Assembly (NCBI GenBank): GCA_010015745.1
Contig: ML978178.1
Location: 267,981 to 331,980 of the forward strand
Length of the DNA stretch: 64,000 nucleotides
Direction of reading: 5' to 3'
From: Setomelanomma holmii
Lineage: Eukaryota; Ascomycota; Dothideomycetes; Pleosporales; Phaeosphaeriaceae
The notes under the pieces were generated by a model. The model was not told the origin of the DNA, ran no database searches, and worked only from the letters and a program-made list of their open reading frames with translations. Made by a program: the position numbers and the translations under genes. Each line of letters opens with the position of its first letter. The stretch's first letter is position 1. Shown one piece after another: positions 59,825 to 64,000 of this stretch.

Positions 59825-61553
59825 ATGGCGGACACACAGTATGCAATACTGGCGCTCGTCCCAGCGGTCGCAGCTGCGCTTTACTACATGCTCTACCAAT
59901 GGCGCTATGCCAAATTCGCGAATATCCCCAGCCCGCTAAAGAGAAGCCTTCTGCTGGGTCACCTAGGGTACATCGCAGACGAGTACAAGAAAGCTAGTAG
60001 CTCTGATGTACACCCAGGTATGTATCGACACTATGTCGGTAGAGCTATGGCCAATATATCTAGATTACGTCCTCGAGAATATATGGAAAGCACATGGATC
60101 GCCAGAGTTCTTGTTCTTCGACACCAGGCCGGCGCAGTATCCACTGGCTCTGATTGCGTCGCACGATATCGCTGAACAGATCTCGAGATCCACAGAAATG
60201 CAGCGTTACAGCACGACCAAATCACCCACCATCCAAGCTGGTTTCGGACGACTTGTTGGAAAATTCTCCATTCTCAGCCAAGAAGGTGAAGCATGGAAGT
60301 TGATTCGGAGACGGTTCAATCCAGGGTTTGCACCTCAACATCTCTTGTCCCTGCTACCAGTCATCATCGAGAAGACGTATACGTTCATGGAGAAACTCGA
60401 CGCACTGGCCCAGTCTGGAAAAGCTGTCGAAATGGAGCCACTTTGCACAAATGTGACATTCGACATCATTGGCGAAGTTGTAACAAACATCGATTGCAAA
60501 GCTCAAGACGACACATTGCAGGGCGATGACATTGTCAGAAACTTCCGTATCCTAGGTGCAACATACTCTGGTGCTTCTGGTCTCAGTATGTTCGCCTGGA
60601 TGAATATACCTCTGCATATCAAGAGATACATTTACAGCCATAAATTAGATGCCGCTGTAAAGAGGTGTATCCAAGACAAATTCGATGCCATGCAGGCTGG
60701 CCAGAGCGACAACAAGGATCGTTCAGTACTCGCGCTTGCCCTCAAAGACGCCGATGTCTTGACGCCTGTGCTACTGCAAAGCATTTCTGATCAAGTTAAG
60801 ACATTTCTCTTTGCGGGACACGATACCACCTCAATCCTGTTGCAGAGAGTGATATACGCACTGTCAATTCACCCAGAATGTCTAGCAAATGTGCGAGCCG
60901 AGCACGACAGCGTATTCGGCGAGTCAGACCCAAAAGAGGTATTCCTCGCGCGTCCCGACGAGACAATTAAGGCGCTCAGCTATACGTCCGCATGTATCAA
61001 GGAAGCGTTGCGACTTTGGCCACCCGCAGCATCGGCACGCATGTCACATAACGGTTTGAAGGTGACTACTTCAGAGGGCGAACAGGTGTGTCTAGATGAG
61101 TGTGTCCTTTACCTCTGCCAGCACCTCATCCAACGCGATCGCAAGGTGTATGGAGAGACTGCAGACGATTTCATTCCTGAGAGATGGACAGGCGATATCG
61201 ACACCAGCAGTGCGACGGTTGAGGAGGATGGATCAATCACAGGAGCGAGCAAAATCCCCATCAGCGCCTGGAGGGCATTCGAACGCGGACCTCGCAATTG
61301 CATTGGCCAAGAACTCGCGAACCTTGAGGCCAGAGTCATTCTGGCATGCGTTATGCGGCGGTATGACTTTGTGAAGGTCGGAAGAGGAGAGGTTGAAACA
61401 GACGAGAAGGGCCAGCCGATTGTCGATGGGAAGGGCAAGTACAGGACCAAGTCTGAGCTCATTAGCGTGAGTGATCCTGCATCAGACGTTATGACGAAGC
61501 TGACACGATATAGACCATGGCGATCACGTCGAAACCCATCGACAAGACAGTGA
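59825..61553 (+). CDS. Cytochrome P450 monooxygenase
   Basis: Two exons: 59825-60017 and 60064-61553; 46-bp intron (GTATGT...CTAG); 560 aa. Features: an N-terminal membrane anchor (ILALVPAVAAALYYMLYQW, residues ~8-26), then a Pro hinge NIPSPLKRSLLLGHL; I-helix oxygen-binding motif FAGHDTTS (~313); E-x-x-R in CIKEALRLWPPA (~374-385); P-E-R in DDFIPERW; and the heme loop FERGPRNCIGQELA with the Cys near 476. All catalytic residues are present, so it should be active. The splice join gives DVHPDYVLENIWKAHG, the expected start of the first globular part. Substrate unknown; no adjacent polyketide or peptide synthase is in the window to suggest a secondary-metabolite cluster. Confidence 0.92.
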
Positions 61554-62008
61554 TGCGCATCAAACTCCACCAAGGAAGTACATAAGCACAGGCTGTCATA
61601 GCCTCAAATGGTTTATAAAGGCGGCAATGAGGTATCACGCAATTATTGGTCTAACTAGATGTGAGGAGAATACCACATTGGTACTTTTTCCTGGCAAGCC
61701 TGCACGTTTTGTGGTTCACTGTGAGAAACGCAGAGGAGCGTCCTAAAGTTCGTCCGGACGAGTGTCGGCGCGTCGGGTCGCTGACTGCCGAATGTTTAGA
61801 AATCGATGATGTAGACGTGCTGCTGCCTCAGGAACGGACGAATGCTGACTGCAATGCATCTATAAACTTTCGTCTTCATTTCTGGAAGTTGTACTTGAAG
61901 ATACTCGCAAATATATTAAGCTCAGAACAGTAAGTGTTACAAGGAGCGCTGATGCAGGTACTGACCAATGACAAGCGAGCAATCAGCAGCACGCAATTCG
62001 GTCCCACG
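61554..62008. other. Tandem intergenic region
   Basis: Between the P450 stop and the next start. A 90-codon frame (61661-61933) is not supported. Confidence 0.5.
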
Positions 62009-63232
62009 ATGACTTCAATGTCAAAGCTCACTCAGCACCGAGCGGACCTGACCGTTCACACGAGTTCGGAGCAAAGTGATGCTGCGCCCTTCTACTTGAG
62101 GCTTCTCGCTCGAATCCAGTCCCGAGGACGCGGCCAGAATGCGCGAAGACGCGTCTTCGAACCTCTCCCACAACCGTCGCAAGACCGACTTGACGCCTCG
62201 CTGAGCGACGTCCCGATCGACATCGATAGGCTTGTATCTGCGCCTTCCTCTACATTACAAGAAAAGGAACAGACGGTACTATACTTGGCCTACGGCTCGA
62301 ACCTGTGCAATGAGACATTCAGAGGCGTGCGCGGCATTCGTCCGCTGTCGCAAGTCAACGTCCTCGTACCATCGCTACGGTTGACCTTCGACTTACCCGG
62401 TGTACCCTACACCGAACCATGCTTCGCAAACACAGCGCGACAAGTCTCCGACTCCCCTCTCAAGCACACCCAGTCCTCACACGGGAGTGAATACCACAAA
62501 GACCGATGGCACAAAGGCCTCGTAGGCGTAGTCTACGAGGTCACGTTCAGCGACTACGCGCACATCATCGCAACCGAAGGCGGCGGTTCATCATACAAAG
62601 ATATCCTGGTCGACTGCCACGTCCTCCCCTTCGCAGATACGGTACCCACAACACCAACGTCGAAACCATTCAAAGCACACACCCTCTTTGCGCCAATGGT
62701 CCACTCTGACGGCACCCGATGCGCCACAGAACGCGTCTCGCGCCCCGATCCAAGCTATGCGCAGCCCTCGGCGCGGTACTTGAAGCTCATCACCGACGGC
62801 GCGGCGGAGTGCGATTTACCAGCCGAGTACCAGGACTATCTGCACGACATCCGACCGTATACCATTACGAGCAAGAAACAAGCCATGGGTAAGACGCTCT
62901 TCCTGTTGATTTGGATGCCATTTATACTGTTCATTTTTGCGCTGTCGAAGCAATTGCAGGATGATAAGGGCAGGGCGCCAAAGTGGTTTGGAGCCCTTTC
63001 CGCCATGATCTTCAAGGGCATGTGGGTTAGTTATGATGGGGTGTTTAGGAAGATGTTTGGGGATGGGGAGAGGACTGTGGGTGATGAGGCCGATGAGACG
63101 AGAGTTGAGCCTAAGATGGGGGTGAGGGAGGTGGAAGAAGAGGGGTTGTTGGAGGAGGTGATTGTGAGGCTGGATAAGCAGGCTACGAAAAGTACAGGCC
63201 GTACGAAGGACAGTAACGACCGCATTGTATAA
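62009..63232 (+). CDS. Gamma-glutamylcyclotransferase-like (GliK-type) membrane protein
   Basis: Single exon. From ATG 62009 the product is 407 aa; an in-frame ATG at 61952 would add 19 residues. The core is the GGCT fold: VLYLAYGSNLCNETF (Y-G-S-N-L substrate loop), then FRGVRGIRPLSQVNV, LRLTFDLPGVPYTEPCFANT and GLVGVVYEVTFSDYAHIIATE, in which the last Glu is at the position of the catalytic acid. GGCT enzymes cleave gamma-glutamyl amino acids to 5-oxoproline. The fungal GliK subgroup, which this resembles, includes a protein of gliotoxin biosynthesis, but relatives outside such clusters are widespread and no gli-type genes are nearby. After the core is a membrane segment TLFLLIWMPFILFIFALSKQ (~310-329) and a charged cytosolic tail. 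Confidence 0.85.
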   Translation: MTSMSKLTQHRADLTVHTSSEQSDAAPFYLRLLARIQSRGRGQNARRRVFEPLPQPSQDRLDASLSDVPIDIDRLVSAPSSTLQEKEQTVLYLAYGSNLCNETFRGVRGIRPLSQVNVLVPSLRLTFDLPGVPYTEPCFANTARQVSDSPLKHTQSSHGSEYHKDRWHKGLVGVVYEVTFSDYAHIIATEGGGSSYKDILVDCHVLPFADTVPTTPTSKPFKAHTLFAPMVHSDGTRCATERVSRPDPSYAQPSARYLKLITDGAAECDLPAEYQDYLHDIRPYTITSKKQAMGKTLFLLIWMPFILFIFALSKQLQDDKGRAPKWFGALSAMIFKGMWVSYDGVFRKMFGDGERTVGDEADETRVEPKMGVREVEEEGLLEEVIVRLDKQATKSTGRTKDSNDRIV

Positions 63233-64000
63233 GCTATATGGATGGTAACAGAATTCGATGCCTAGATTTGAAACGATAGACACTGTCGCCTTGATCGGCC
63301 TAGGTCATGGCTTCGCCAATTCTTCTAAGATCTACAGGGCGAGAAATGTTTGCGTCCGTGTCGTTTGTGATGACGTAACGTCCCTCCCGATGTGCCGGAA
63401 AATCCTGCGTGCCGGAAACACACCACTGCTTTTCATCACAACAGTGTCCGCAACGACCAGGAGGCGTATATAATCTCGGAATACAGAAATCATACCCTTA
63501 CCCTTCATCTGAGCTTCACAGTTCCTCTGGAAGAGTCCTTTTCGATCTGTAATACCATATTCACTGCGAACACGCACTGTGAGCCTTGAATTGGCAAGCC
63601 TCAGATCGTACTTCAAAGTTCGTGCACCTCGTCCAAAACTCTGTTAGCTATAGATAGGGACAGGAAGATTGTGTCCTAAGCAAAGAGCTCGAATTTTTAA
63701 GGTTAATGCGCATTTGTAGCGACTTGCCGTCTTATAAGACAACACTCGGCAAATAAGAGCCCCTGTAAGGAAAGCCAGAAGCGGATTAGTTGTAAGATAC
63801 ATGGCCGCTAGCATGACTCGATCTAAAGTCCTTCTTTGTGCCAACTGGCGTAAGCCTAAGTTGACTTATTGCATATCAAAAGGAACTCAAGGTTATTCTT
63901 TTCTTATGCAGGGCAATTACTTGCCAAATGATCTTGGCTGTTGCCTGGCAATTTCATTATCATCAATAAATATCAGTTACTGTAGGCTAGGGTTACTTAC
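63233..64000. other. 3' flank to window end, no gene seen
   Basis: Rather AT-rich sequence with only short frames. Nothing recognised; a gene could begin beyond the window edge. Confidence 0.5.

Noticed and set aside
60018..60042. 25-bp intron in the P450 gene (GTATGT...GTAG)
   Set aside because: Too short for a fungal intron; the in-phase CTAG at 60063 gives 46 bp and restores the expected family sequence.
59825..63232. Secondary-metabolite (gliotoxin-like) cluster from P450 plus GliK-like gene
   Set aside because: No peptide synthetase, polyketide synthase, glutathione transferase or transporter is present; neighbours are housekeeping genes.
1..64000. CRISPR arrays, prokaryotic operons, integrated virus or intact transposon
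   Set aside because: No regular direct repeats with unique spacers, no polymerase, integrase, transposase or capsid-like frames, and no long terminal or inverted repeats were seen.

Overview
The window is a gene-dense piece of a filamentous ascomycete genome. Evidence: short introns (mostly 44-60 bp, GT...AG with CTAAC/CTGAC-like branch sites), ascomycete-type protein families (fungal eisosome protein, sphingolipid C9-methyltransferase, fungal adenine deaminase, ArfGAP-UBA Gts1 type), and small fast-evolving proteins carrying an F-box-like 'DLPQEL.DMIYHELW' start. That last family is common in Dothideomycetes, so a Capnodiales/Mycosphaerellales-like fungus is my best guess; this is inference from protein style, not a database match. 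No prokaryotic operons, CRISPR arrays or intact transposons were seen.

Layout. 0.6-4.1 kb: a RING E3 ligase with a very long disordered tail (+). 5.6-6.4 kb: a conserved Ser-rich hypothetical protein (-). 8.7-10.2 kb: a SWIM zinc-finger protein (-). 12.1-12.6 kb: a small bZIP-like factor (-) preceded by about 4 kb without genes. 16.6-18.7 kb: a Gts1-like ArfGAP (+). 19.7-21.4 kb: a Gly-rich membrane protein (+) converging on a J-domain protein (-). 22.8-28 kb: an accessory stretch holding a membrane-anchored SERAC1/NLR-type alpha/beta hydrolase (+) and three fast-evolving F-box-like or hypothetical genes (-), one apparently broken. 29-32.8 kb: eIF2-gamma and an INSIG protein (+). 33.4-34.7 kb: a degenerate tandem repeat and an intron-containing tRNA-His. 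35.1-37.4 kb: a divergent U2 snRNP B''/U1A-type RRM gene (-) and a CDK7/Kin28 kinase (+). 38.1-53.4 kb: pyruvate carboxylase, clathrin heavy chain and an Eis1-like eisosome protein, all on the minus strand. 54.2-63.2 kb: an atypical tyrosine phosphatase (+), sphingolipid C9-methyltransferase (+), adenine deaminase (-), a cytochrome P450 (+) and a gamma-glutamylcyclotransferase-like membrane protein (+).

How the genes work together. Most are housekeeping genes with separate roles (translation initiation, splicing, TFIIH, anaplerosis, purine salvage). A loose membrane/trafficking theme runs through clathrin heavy chain, ArfGAP, the eisosome protein, the sphingolipid methyltransferase and INSIG, but nothing in the sequence shows co-regulation. 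I found no convincing new multi-gene system. The most unusual directly visible features are splicing-related: a 4-nt first coding exon joined through a GC-AG intron in the J-protein gene, and several micro-exons (14, 16, 17, 21 and 27 nt). All exon joins were made by hand from reading frame, splice signals and family motifs; transcript data would settle them.
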